The notes under the pieces were generated by a model, which worked only from the letters and a program-made list of their open reading frames with translations, did no database searches and had not been told where the DNA came from. A DNA stretch of 15,306 nucleotides from contig CAAEVI010000015.1 in the NCBI GenBank assembly GCA_900759455.1, positions 1 through 15,306 of the forward strand, read 5' to 3'. This DNA is from Erysipelotrichaceae bacterium (GTDB lineage: Bacteria; Bacillota_I; Bacilli_A; Erysipelotrichales; Erysipelotrichaceae). The stretch's first letter is position 1. Each line of letters opens with the position of its first letter. Of the stretch, positions 1 to 7,278 are shown piece by piece. A program made the translations under genes and the position numbers.

Positions 1-1753
1 GGTCCATATCGGCATGACGTTTTTCATAGGCATCGATCAGCGCTGTCTTGTCATGATCTTCTAAGAACAGAGAACGAAGCTTTTCGATCGGATCATGGAA
101 ACAGCGCCGGTATACCTTTGTGCTTCGTGTCTCTTCCTGCAGTTCATAAGGAAGCAGTGCTTCGATCCTTGCACACTGTGCCTGCACATCGATTTCCCCG
201 ACATAATGAAGCATGTCGCGGGCACAGGCCAGGTGGAATTCTTTTAATACCGCCAGTTCCTTCTGCAACTGTTTTGATGATTTATGGGCCAGACGTGCCT
301 TTCGTTTTTTCTGTTCCTGCTGTTTCATCAGATGCGTGCACTGATGTTCATACACCGCCTGTGCGTCTTCCGGGTTCATATTGCTTAACAGATACACATA
401 GGATGCCGCCAGCACCGTTGAATATTTCAGCACATTCAGATCCATCCGCTGCAGTGTATCGCCGCTGGTATGGTAATACAGATCCGGCATCTGACCGATC
501 ATGACACAGGGAATATCGATCTGCGGATCACTGAGGATGAAATGATCGCTGCCAAGGGTAAATTCATCCTCTTTGATCAAAACGTTCTGAAGCAGGATAT
601 CTTCCTGATTCTCGGGATCCTGCTTGATCTCCTCCATCAGCAGGGAAGCCGCTTCTCCGGCAATGGAAGGCATTGCATACGGCAGATGGGTCAACGTGAT
701 CGGACCGGTGATTCCTTCCTGCCGCGCACCGATCATGTCCAGATTGATGCCCAGCGTATACTGCGAAAGATCTCGTCCGTCGTTGAGATAATGGTATGTT
801 CCGGTAAACTCGGGGATCAGGATCAGACGAACGCTCTTTTCCAACGGTTCGATGGCTCCTTCTTCGACTGCTTTCTTCAACGCAATCAGTGTTTCGATCC
901 CGCCGCTGACGCCGGATGCATTGTCATTTGCCGAAGCATACGGATGACACAGATGTGCTGTCATCAGAATAGTTTCCGGGCTTTTGCCCGGCAGCACGGC
1001 TTCCACGACTTCAATATGGCCTTCTTCGATCACGGCATCCACATATGCCTGTGCTTTCGGATAAGGCGTATCGCTTTCGCCTTTTTCATACTGCTCTTTG
1101 GCAAGACGGCAAAGCTCCTTCAGTTGTCTGGAGAGACGAGGCGAGATCACAAAGCCGAATGCCTTTTTTTCACCGGCGTAATCCCACCAGAATCCGGTAT
1201 AGTTGCGAATGTCCGGCAGATCGATCGGATCACGGAAAAAATCAGTCTCGTTGATATAATCCGAAATGATGCCCACAGCGCCTTTTCGTTCGATTGCCCA
1301 TAAATATTTTTTTACCTGCTCATGCGTAAACAACAGCTTTCCTTTCAGATCAATGTCCGCATAGTCCTCTTCCCTGCTGCCATGACACATATCGACGATT
1401 TCCAGCGGTTCTTTGCGATAGTCGCAGGGAATGCTCTGGGTAATGATCTGGATCGGATCTTCCTGATAATCTGCAAGTTTCAGCTCCTTGGGCGCGATGA
1501 CCCTGCACCAGCCCGCATGACAGTTCCACTGCGGAAACAGGCGGTAACTGCCCGCAAATGTCTTTTCTTTCATTTCATAAGAAAGCACTTGTGCCTGAAT
1601 ATCAAATTTACGAAGCAGCTCAGCACACTGATGTGCGGCATCTCTGTATCCCTGTGTGGTCTGAATGCGATGATGTCCGCATACCAGCGCCAGGGTCTGA
1701 TACAAACGCTCTTTGCTGACTTCTTTCTTCATTGCCCGTATGATTTTCTGCAT
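1..1753 (-). CDS. M28-like zinc peptidase with PA-like insert (3' end beyond window)
   Basis: The frame is open from ATG at 1753 to the left edge, giving 584 whole codons with no stop, so the C-terminus is missing. The start is set by GGAGGA at 1761-1766, 7 nt upstream. The M28-like metal-site motifs are present: H267 in HLCHPYASANDNASG (265-281 region, with D277), E315 in IPEFTGT, an Asp in NLDMIG near residue 340, and H428 in YYHTSGDT. The HxCHP...NDNxSG and single-Glu PE(F/T)xG forms resemble the aminopeptidase-like domain of COG4310/DUF4910 proteins more than classical M28 enzymes with an EE pair. Residues about 85-165 look like a PA-type insert. After residue about 440 comes a charged, Lys/Glu/Gln-rich, probably helical extension. 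No signal peptide is evident, so it is probably a cytoplasmic peptidase of unknown substrate. It has its own promoter and is separated by a terminator from the operon upstream. Confidence 0.85.
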   Translation of the reverse strand, partial: MQKIIRAMKKEVSKERLYQTLALVCGHHRIQTTQGYRDAAHQCAELLRKFDIQAQVLSYEMKEKTFAGSYRLFPQWNCHAGWCRVIAPKELKLADYQEDPIQIITQSIPCDYRKEPLEIVDMCHGSREEDYADIDLKGKLLFTHEQVKKYLWAIERKGAVGIISDYINETDFFRDPIDLPDIRNYTGFWWDYAGEKKAFGFVISPRLSRQLKELCRLAKEQYEKGESDTPYPKAQAYVDAVIEEGHIEVVEAVLPGKSPETILMTAHLCHPYASANDNASGVSGGIETLIALKKAVEEGAIEPLEKSVRLILIPEFTGTYHYLNDGRDLSQYTLGINLDMIGARQEGITGPITLTHLPYAMPSIAGEAASLLMEEIKQDPENQEDILLQNVLIKEDEFTLGSDHFILSDPQIDIPCVMIGQMPDLYYHTSGDTLQRMDLNVLKYSTVLAASYVYLLSNMNPEDAQAVYEHQCTHLMKQQEQKKRKARLAHKSSKQLQKELAVLKEFHLACARDMLHYVGEIDVQAQCARIEALLPYELQEETRSTKVYRRCFHDPIEKLRSLFLEDHDKTALIDAYEKRHADMD

Positions 1754-1779
1754 AATGTATTCCTCCGCTCTTTTCTCTC

Positions 1780-1808
1780 ATTATACGCGCCGTCTCTTTG
1801 CTTGTCTA
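1780..1808 (-). promoter_or_regulatory. Sigma-A-like promoter of the M28-like peptidase gene
   Basis: On the minus strand, TAGACA (1803-1808, 5/6 match to the -35 consensus) and TATAAT (1780-1785, perfect -10) are separated by exactly 17 bp. Transcription would start near 1773 and give a leader of about 20 nt carrying the GGAGGA ribosome binding site. It lies just after the terminator of the preceding operon, which supports independent transcription. Confidence 0.75.
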
Positions 1809-1825
1809 TTTCATCAACATCCCTC

Positions 1826-1876
1826 ATAAAAAAAGAGCTTCATTCAATACGATATGTCATCGAAAGTAAGCTCTTC
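1826..1876 (-). terminator. Rho-independent terminator after the Ytr-like/glycosyltransferase operon
   Basis: Read on the minus strand, AAGAGCTT (1875-1868) pairs with AAGCTCTT (1840-1833). The loop of about 27 nt itself contains a small CGAT/ATCG stem, and a run of T residues follows (plus-strand A run 1828-1834). It begins about 10 nt after the glycosyltransferase stop codon. The loop is longer than usual, but position and U-tract fit termination. Confidence 0.65.
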
Positions 1877-1885
1877 TTTATTTTT

Positions 1886-2839
1886 TTAAACAGGGTCTGC
1901 CGGGTTCATCTCTTTTTCAGCAGCATTGCGCATGCGCAGCTGCACGATCTGCCCCATCGTTCGGCACAGCAGCCTTTCCGGCAGCGTATAGCCTTTCGTT
2001 GTTAACAGATCATAGTTCTTTATCTCATTTTTCGGACATAGCAGCATCGATGTCAGGGTCAAGACCTCAACGACAAAATAATTTCGGTACGATAAGTGTA
2101 TTCCTTGCGGATAAAGCTCCTGGATCTTTTTCTGCTGGTATGTAAAAGCTTCGTACATCTCCCGCAGCAGCTGTGCATCCTTGGTAAAAAAGCCTTTTGT
2201 ATTTGTGGTGCTTTTTTTCCGCTGCACATAATGATACATTCGCTGCGGAAGCATCGCAATACGCTGTGCTCTTGCGAATATCCGGTAAAGCGTATAAATG
2301 TCTTCGAAACGGCACTGCGGAAATACAATGCCTTCGAGCAAAGACGCGCGGTACAGTTTTCCCCAGGCAAAATTTTCGATCCTTTTGTTCTCCTGCAGCA
2401 GTTCCAGTCCCCGCTTTGTGTTCCAGCATTGTTTCGGTAGCATCCTTCGCCGCACGGACAGGAACGGATATTCCATCCAATAGCCGCAAACCACAATGTC
2501 GGCATCCCGGCTTTCGCTTTCCGCTACCATTGTGGCAATCATATCCGGTTCGATATAATCGTCGCTGTCCACGAACATGTAATAATCGCCGTGTGCAATG
2601 CGCATGCCCGCATTGCGGGCACAGCTCTGCCCCTGATTGGTTTGGTGAAGACAGATCAGCGACGGATGGGAAGCGGCATAATGATCACAGATCTTTCCGC
2701 TCGCGTCAGTGGATCCGTCATCGACCAGGATGATTTCCGTATTGGCATAGCTTTGTGCCAATAATGACGTAATGCATCGTTTCAGATAAGTTTCCACATT
2801 ATAAACAGGAACGATAACGCTCACCAGTTTGTTTTCCAT
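1886..2839 (-). CDS. Family 2 glycosyltransferase
   Basis: A 317-residue protein with a GT-A fold N-terminus. The first strand VSVIVPVYN is at residues 6-14, the nucleotide-binding DDGSTD at 40-45, ARNAG at 74-78, and the metal-binding DSDD at 91-94. A FED motif near residue 178 is in the place of the catalytic-base region of GT2 enzymes. It would transfer a sugar from a nucleotide-sugar donor to an envelope acceptor; donor and acceptor are unknown. No signal peptide or clear membrane segment is seen. The start is ATG 2839 with GAGGGG 6 nt upstream; an in-frame upstream extension to 2893 lacks GT2 similarity and overlaps the permease gene. The gene begins 10 nt after the permease 2 stop, whose TGA is inside the ribosome binding region, so it is the last gene of the Ytr-like operon. 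A terminator follows. Confidence 0.9.
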   Translation of the reverse strand: MENKLVSVIVPVYNVETYLKRCITSLLAQSYANTEIILVDDGSTDASGKICDHYAASHPSLICLHQTNQGQSCARNAGMRIAHGDYYMFVDSDDYIEPDMIATMVAESESRDADIVVCGYWMEYPFLSVRRRMLPKQCWNTKRGLELLQENKRIENFAWGKLYRASLLEGIVFPQCRFEDIYTLYRIFARAQRIAMLPQRMYHYVQRKKSTTNTKGFFTKDAQLLREMYEAFTYQQKKIQELYPQGIHLSYRNYFVVEVLTLTSMLLCPKNEIKNYDLLTTKGYTLPERLLCRTMGQIVQLRMRNAAEKEMNPADPV

Positions 2840-2849
2840 AGTTTTCCCC

Positions 2850-4352
2850 TCACTGTGCATAGGACATTCCTTCTGCCGAATTATGCACTTCACTTCTTTG
2901 TATCAGATTGGAAGACTTCAGGGAATTGACGTAACTCAGATATTGTTCAAAAAGCTGCTTATCGTTTGTAAACAGCGTATAATAACGTGACTGTTCCCCT
3001 TTATCGACTTCGAACGTGAATTCAATATCTATTTCATACAGCTCTGAAGTTTCCCAGTCCACTTCCTCGGGCCTTGTTTCTTTCACATCTTCAATGACCT
3101 GATCCTGCAGCCGCAGCAATGCCTCAACTTCTTCACCGTATTTATCCGTCTCCAGCTCGTTGCTCATACAGGATAAATAATAAGTATCCGCATTTTCTTT
3201 TGCCAGTACAAAGCTGACCCTCATTTTCTGAACATCTTCCGGAATTTTTTCATCCACCATTCCAAAACCGTTTGTCATCAGAAAAACTTTTCTGGAAGAC
3301 ATTACAAGCACGAGCAGCACGGCAAGCACTGCGATCTGTTTCCAGTTGATCTTGATCTTTCGCTGCGCAACAAACCAGAACAGGAAATAAATAAATACAG
3401 ATGCGATGATATTGGGCGCAAACAGCGATTCCATGTTCAGGTCGGAGGAAAACAGCATCATTGCCAATGTAAAACAGATAATGATCATCGGATACATGAA
3501 GAAGGAGCGGGAAGGTGTCTGCGCATCTTCCATCTTCTTTGCGATAAAGATCCTTCTGACGGCAAAAAAGAAAATCAGGGCAATGGCCAGCCAGACGATC
3601 CACACACCGGAAGGCAGAAGATGCATATATGTGAAATCTTTTTCCATACCGACATGAGACAGCTTGCTCGTCATCTCAATGATCAGCATGAGCCCGGCAC
3701 TGCTAACGGTCAGCACGCTGCCGATCCAGCGAATCAGCGGATTCGAGATCAAGCTCTCATAAAGAACACTGTAAGACTGGCAGTACAGCAGCTCATAAGC
3801 ATAAGAGGAGAACATGTTTTTCAATGCCAGTATCAGCATGATCGGTACGATGAAATAACAAACGACCATGACGCCTGCATCCAGAAAGGAATTGCAGCGG
3901 ACGGCGATCCAGACATTAAAGGAATATAACAGCACCATCAGCGTTGAGATCTTGCCCGCAAACAGCGCAAAATAAGGCTGATCAAAACGAATCGACAGTA
4001 TCCCCATGTTCAGGGTAAACGCAAGACATGTAGGAACCAGAAGATAAAGCAGGCCAAGCAGAAACTTATGGATAAACAGGGTCTTTCGCTTCATCGCAAT
4101 GCATACATACAGATCCATTTCCCTGCAGTTCCATAAAAAGTGAAACAGATACAGCGGAAGGATCATCGCCATGCAGCACTGTGTTGCGCCAAGCAGGATC
4201 AGCATGACAATAACACTGTCTTTCGGCGGAAGGATCGTCTTCAGCGCCAGTGCCAGAAGCGGAAAAAGACAGAGCAGGGCAATACCGTAAAGAATAAGAA
4301 AATTACGGTCACGGTTCATATGGTAACGGATATAGTTCAAACTATTGTTCAT
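2850..4352 (-). CDS. ABC exporter permease 2 with C-terminal extracytoplasmic-type domain
   Basis: A 500-residue polytopic membrane protein. Hydrophobic segments lie at about 18-38, 47-75, 96-120, 130-150, 158-178, 205-226, 250-270, 286-302, 312-330 and 338-353. They are followed by an FxMTNGFG motif (361-364) and a soluble, acidic C-terminal domain of about 140 residues. The layout and the GFG motif parallel permease 1, so the two probably form a heterodimeric membrane unit for the adjacent ATPase. The architecture resembles large ABC-2-type permeases of Bacillota (possibly those called DUF6449, which I cannot confirm). Start choice: ATG 4352 sits in the end of the ATPase gene (11 nt overlap, ATG...TAG), with AAGAAGGG upstream. 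Longer in-frame starts up to 4469 only add residues inside the ATPase gene. The substrate is unknown. Confidence 0.82.
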   Translation of the reverse strand: MNNSLNYIRYHMNRDRNFLILYGIALLCLFPLLALALKTILPPKDSVIVMLILLGATQCCMAMILPLYLFHFLWNCREMDLYVCIAMKRKTLFIHKFLLGLLYLLVPTCLAFTLNMGILSIRFDQPYFALFAGKISTLMVLLYSFNVWIAVRCNSFLDAGVMVVCYFIVPIMLILALKNMFSSYAYELLYCQSYSVLYESLISNPLIRWIGSVLTVSSAGLMLIIEMTSKLSHVGMEKDFTYMHLLPSGVWIVWLAIALIFFFAVRRIFIAKKMEDAQTPSRSFFMYPMIIICFTLAMMLFSSDLNMESLFAPNIIASVFIYFLFWFVAQRKIKINWKQIAVLAVLLVLVMSSRKVFLMTNGFGMVDEKIPEDVQKMRVSFVLAKENADTYYLSCMSNELETDKYGEEVEALLRLQDQVIEDVKETRPEEVDWETSELYEIDIEFTFEVDKGEQSRYYTLFTNDKQLFEQYLSYVNSLKSSNLIQRSEVHNSAEGMSYAQ

Positions 4353-5235
4353 ACACACCATATCCCTTCTTTTCCATCTCATACAGGAAGACTTCCTCGA
4401 GATTAATGTTCTGTACTTCCAGGATGACCGGATCCAGGGAACGAAGATAATTGATGATCTTTTCCACATTTCCCTTTACGACCAGCTTGGCGAATTTAGA
4501 CTCTACGCGAATGCTGAGGACATCCAGATGATCAAACAGAGAAGGGTCCACTTCTTCCTTAAAGGCAAGCTGGATCGCATGCACATTTTCCCGCACGCTT
4601 TCAATATCGCCGCTTGTCGTGATGCAGTGATCGTCGAGAATGCCGAAACTGTCGCAAATATCTTCCAGCTCACGAATATTATGCGATGAGATCAGGACCG
4701 TCATCTTTTTTTCTTCCACGCTTTTTGCCAATGCTCTTTGAAACATCAGGCGCATCATCGGATCCAGTCCGTCAAACACTTCATCCAGCAGCAGAAGCTT
4801 CGGTGCGATGGCAAGTGCGAAAATAATGAAGGCCTGACGCTTCATTCCTTTCGAAAACTGTGCCAGCGGCATTTTCTCATCCAGATGGAACAGTTTCAGA
4901 TAATGGGCATATTCATCTTCGTCAAAAGAAGGATACCAGAGCTGATAAAACTGCTTCATATCAGAAATAGATGCATTATAGAAATAATACGGTTCATCAC
5001 TAATAAATAAAATATCTTTTTTTACGGCCGGATTGTCAAAGATCGGTTCATTGTCCCATGTAACGACACCCGCATCTTCGCGGATGACACCGGCCAGGAT
5101 CCGCAGCAGCGTGCTTTTTCCCGCTCCGTTTGGACCGACCAGACCGAAAATGCTTCCGTCCTGAATCTGCAGATTGACCTGATCAAGCACTTTTTTATTT
5201 CCGAGTTTCTTTGAAACACATCGTATATTAAGCAT
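4342..5235 (-). CDS. ABC transporter ATP-binding protein, YtrB/BcrA-like
   Basis: A 297-residue exporter-type ATPase. Walker A GPNGAGKST is at 34-42, a variant signature FSKGMKRQ at 127-134, Walker B LLLLDE at 147-152 followed by a D-loop GLD, and the switch histidine H185 in SSHN. The usual Q-loop region reads ILFISDEP (75-82) with no glutamine, a deviation seen in some drug-export ATPases. The C-terminal 80-90 residues are a family-specific tail. It would energise the two flanking permeases. The start is ATG 5235, overlapping the GntR stop by 8 nt (ATGCTTAA), with GAGGAGGAG upstream. This coupling to the regulator is typical of YtrA-YtrB pairs. Confidence 0.92.
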   Translation of the reverse strand: MLNIRCVSKKLGNKKVLDQVNLQIQDGSIFGLVGPNGAGKSTLLRILAGVIREDAGVVTWDNEPIFDNPAVKKDILFISDEPYYFYNASISDMKQFYQLWYPSFDEDEYAHYLKLFHLDEKMPLAQFSKGMKRQAFIIFALAIAPKLLLLDEVFDGLDPMMRLMFQRALAKSVEEKKMTVLISSHNIRELEDICDSFGILDDHCITTSGDIESVRENVHAIQLAFKEEVDPSLFDHLDVLSIRVESKFAKLVVKGNVEKIINYLRSLDPVILEVQNINLEEVFLYEMEKKGYGVYEQ

Positions 5236-5602
5236 AAGGCTCCTCCTCTTTGTAGATCCTGTTGATCCGCCCTGTCAGCTCATGGCTTGGGATATTGAAT
5301 CGCTTCAAGTCTCTGACACAGGATTCGAACTGTCCGATTTTTTCTTCCTGGATCAGATGCTCGATATTTCTGGTACTGACATAACACCCTTTCCCCGGGA
5401 TCTTGTAAATCAGCTCATTGTCTTCCAGCTTTTTATACGCTCTTGCGACCGTATTCGGGTTGATACCGAGCTGAGAGGCCAGCATGCGCACGCTGGGAAG
5501 CTGCTCATTCTCATGCAGAATGCCGGCTGTGATATATTCCAGCAGCTGCATCTTCAGCTGTTCAAAAATAGACATTCGGCTGTGCGTCTTGATTTCAAAC
5601 AT
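5228..5602 (-). CDS. GntR-family transcriptional regulator, YtrA subfamily
   Basis: A 124-residue protein. The winged helix-turn-helix spans roughly residues 8-76 and carries the GntR hallmarks LPSVRMLASQLGINPNTVARAYKKLE and GKGCYVS. The C-terminal part is only about 48 residues, mostly helical, with no FadR/HutC/MocR effector or aminotransferase domain. That short tail defines the YtrA subfamily, whose members usually repress the ABC transporter operon they sit in. The start is ATG 5602 with GGGAGGAGA about 6 nt upstream; it overlaps the permease 1 stop by 8 nt (ATGTTTGA). An upstream in-frame extension to 5665 lies wholly in permease 1 and precedes the domain. The likely target is the inverted repeat at 7122-7146. 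Here the regulator is the second gene of the operon, after a permease, instead of the first. Confidence 0.93.
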   Translation of the reverse strand: MFEIKTHSRMSIFEQLKMQLLEYITAGILHENEQLPSVRMLASQLGINPNTVARAYKKLEDNELIYKIPGKGCYVSTRNIEHLIQEEKIGQFESCVRDLKRFNIPSHELTGRINRIYKEEEPYA

Positions 5603-7109
5603 ACAAATCTCCTCCCTCTGCGTTCTGGTCCCAGTCATATTCCTCGACCATATCGCCTTCCTCAATCGTGATCACGCTGTAATCCATATCATAAACCGCA
5701 TCTCTGTCCAGGATCAGATTCAGTACATCCTCCAGACATGCGTTCATTTTTTCATTTTCACCATAGTAATTTAAGGTCTGTGAATATTCATAGTCGTTGT
5801 ATACATACGTAATGCGGAATGTGAAACTGCCGTTTTGCTGGTTTGACTCTTCTATCAGTTTCTTTTGGATCTTCTGTCCTTTGGCCAGCGTCTCTTTATC
5901 CTTGTTCGAAATGTGGATCGAGATATCACTGAGCACACCGCCTTTGTCGATGTCGATCAGTTTTTCTTTGATGACCTCATTAAGCAGATCCTGATTTTCC
6001 TTGCTGATATTGATCGCATACTCTTCAATCGGAAGTGTAATGGTCATCGTCTGGAACCGATCGGTCTTTACTTCTTCAATGAAGCCGAAACCTCTGGTGT
6101 TGACAAACAAAACAGAGAAGACAAGCTCAAAGGCAGCTAAAACGGCAAAGCCGGCCAGCATATGCGAAGTAAAGCGAATACAGCGTTTGTAGATAAAATA
6201 CAAAACAGAATACACCAGAAAAATGATCATGAGGAAGAAAGGCAGCCATTCGTTCCACTGCAGAAAATTCATCAGCGAAAGAACACAGATCAAGATGAAC
6301 AAAGGATAAATCAGATAAGAATTGGTTTTCACGCCGCATTCTTCGCCCCGCAGAGCAGGTGCCCTCCAGAAAGACCAGGCAGTCATTGCCGCCGCACAAA
6401 TGCTCCACCACAGCAGTGCGATCCACATCGAAGGCAGAAACTGATTCCAGCTATATTCATAATACGGGTACATCATCTGGGTCATCCGCAGTCCCAGATG
6501 CGGCAGACTGAACATATCCATGTAGTAATATAAAGATTCCGGTGTGATTCCGTAATACTCATAGGCTTTAAATAAATAAACCGAGCGCAGATTTACGAAA
6601 GAATCAAAGCTGACATACAAAAGCGCCGTCAAAACAAGCCATCCGAATCCGACCAGCACGGCATCCAGCGTACGCCGGCAGCGGGATACGAAGAAGGCGG
6701 TAACGGCATAAACGACATTCTGAAAGAAAAGAATGCAGAAGACAAAGGCAGGATAAATGATATTCGCTTCGATCGAGTAGATGGCCATATAATAGAGAGC
6801 CACTGTCATCATCATCAGCCATCCGCCAAACCAGTGATAACCGTAAAGACGACGTCTGCTCACCGGTACCGGCAGGATCAGCGATGCCGCTTTCTGATCA
6901 TACAGATAACGAAACATATATATCGTGATCATGACCGTAAATGTCGTACACAGCAGCAAGATCACTTCCCGCGCCACATCGGCCAATCCCGTACGCATCG
7001 AAAACAGACACAACGGAATGACAATGCAGAAACCGCACAAGAAAACTAAAAAGAAACGCTTGCTCTGCATGATATTAAATTTCATCCATTTGATAAATGA
7101 TACATTCAT
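5595..7109 (-). CDS. ABC exporter permease 1 with C-terminal extracytoplasmic-type domain
   Basis: First gene of the Ytr-like operon, 504 residues. About nine hydrophobic segments: 18-38, 46-68, 93-112, 116-141, 148-168, 225-248, 265-284, 288-307 and 315-337. They are followed by NTRGFGF (337-343) and a soluble domain of about 160 residues. An LPVPVSRRR stretch (79-87) in the second cytoplasmic loop recalls the LPVSR motif of Bacillota ABC-2-type permeases. It is probably the partner of permease 2, which has the same general plan. The start is ATG 7109 with GAGGGG 6 nt upstream. The operator-like inverted repeat lies immediately upstream of that ribosome binding site. The substrate is unknown. 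Antimicrobial peptide or envelope-precursor handling is suggested only by analogy to YtrABCDEF. Confidence 0.85.
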   Translation of the reverse strand: MNVSFIKWMKFNIMQSKRFFLVFLCGFCIVIPLCLFSMRTGLADVAREVILLLCTTFTVMITIYMFRYLYDQKAASLILPVPVSRRRLYGYHWFGGWLMMMTVALYYMAIYSIEANIIYPAFVFCILFFQNVVYAVTAFFVSRCRRTLDAVLVGFGWLVLTALLYVSFDSFVNLRSVYLFKAYEYYGITPESLYYYMDMFSLPHLGLRMTQMMYPYYEYSWNQFLPSMWIALLWWSICAAAMTAWSFWRAPALRGEECGVKTNSYLIYPLFILICVLSLMNFLQWNEWLPFFLMIIFLVYSVLYFIYKRCIRFTSHMLAGFAVLAAFELVFSVLFVNTRGFGFIEEVKTDRFQTMTITLPIEEYAINISKENQDLLNEVIKEKLIDIDKGGVLSDISIHISNKDKETLAKGQKIQKKLIEESNQQNGSFTFRITYVYNDYEYSQTLNYYGENEKMNACLEDVLNLILDRDAVYDMDYSVITIEEGDMVEEYDWDQNAEGGDLYV

Positions 7110-7121
7110 AAACGTCCCCTC

Positions 7122-7146
7122 ACTGTACTATTTACAAGCATACAGT
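7122..7146. promoter_or_regulatory. Candidate operator for the YtrA-like regulator
   Basis: A perfect inverted repeat ACTGTA-N13-TACAGT lies 13 bp from the permease 1 start codon and touches its ribosome binding site. The B. subtilis YtrA operator, as I recall it, is AGTGTA-N13-TACACT, with the same arm length and spacing. The site is in the 5' leader of the best promoter I can find, so bound regulator would block elongation or a second, closer promoter. Autoregulation is inference. Confidence 0.65.
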
Positions 7147-7182
7147 ACATGATTTTCATCCAAGATACAATGCCGCAAGATC

Positions 7183-7212
7183 TTTATAACAAAAGTGTTA
7201 GCTTCCTGTCAT
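7183..7212 (-). promoter_or_regulatory. Probable promoter of the Ytr-like operon
   Basis: On the minus strand, ATGACA (7207-7212, 5/6 of the -35 consensus) and TATAAA (7183-7188, 5/6 of the -10 consensus) are 18 bp apart. The start would be near 7176, giving a leader of about 65 nt that includes the inverted repeat. It follows the metG terminator. No equally good promoter overlaps the repeat itself. Confidence 0.5.
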
Positions 7213-7245
7213 GTTCGATGAACCATGCTTTGCCCCGGGGCGGGC

Positions 7246-7273
7246 ATAAAAAAAGGCGGAAAATTTCCGCCTT
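7246..7273 (-). terminator. Rho-independent terminator after metG
   Basis: The minus strand reads AAGGCGG, a short AAATTTT-type loop, CCGCCTT and then a T run (plus-strand A run 7248-7254). The arms 7253-7262 and 7264-7273 are perfectly complementary. It begins 6 nt after the metG stop codon. Confidence 0.9.
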
Positions 7274-7278
7274 GCTGT

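Noticed and set aside
470..2005. Long plus-strand open frames (470-1303 and 1322-2005)
   Set aside because: They lie antisense to the M28-like peptidase and glycosyltransferase genes, have no good ribosome binding site, show Cys/His/Phe-rich shadow composition and no family motifs.
2840..2893. N-terminal extension of the glycosyltransferase
   Set aside because: It overlaps the permease 2 gene, has no ribosome binding site, and GT2 enzymes begin just before the VSVIVPVYN strand.
4353..4469. N-terminal extension of permease 2
   Set aside because: It lies entirely within the ATPase gene in another frame; the start at 4352 fits the operon's overlap pattern.
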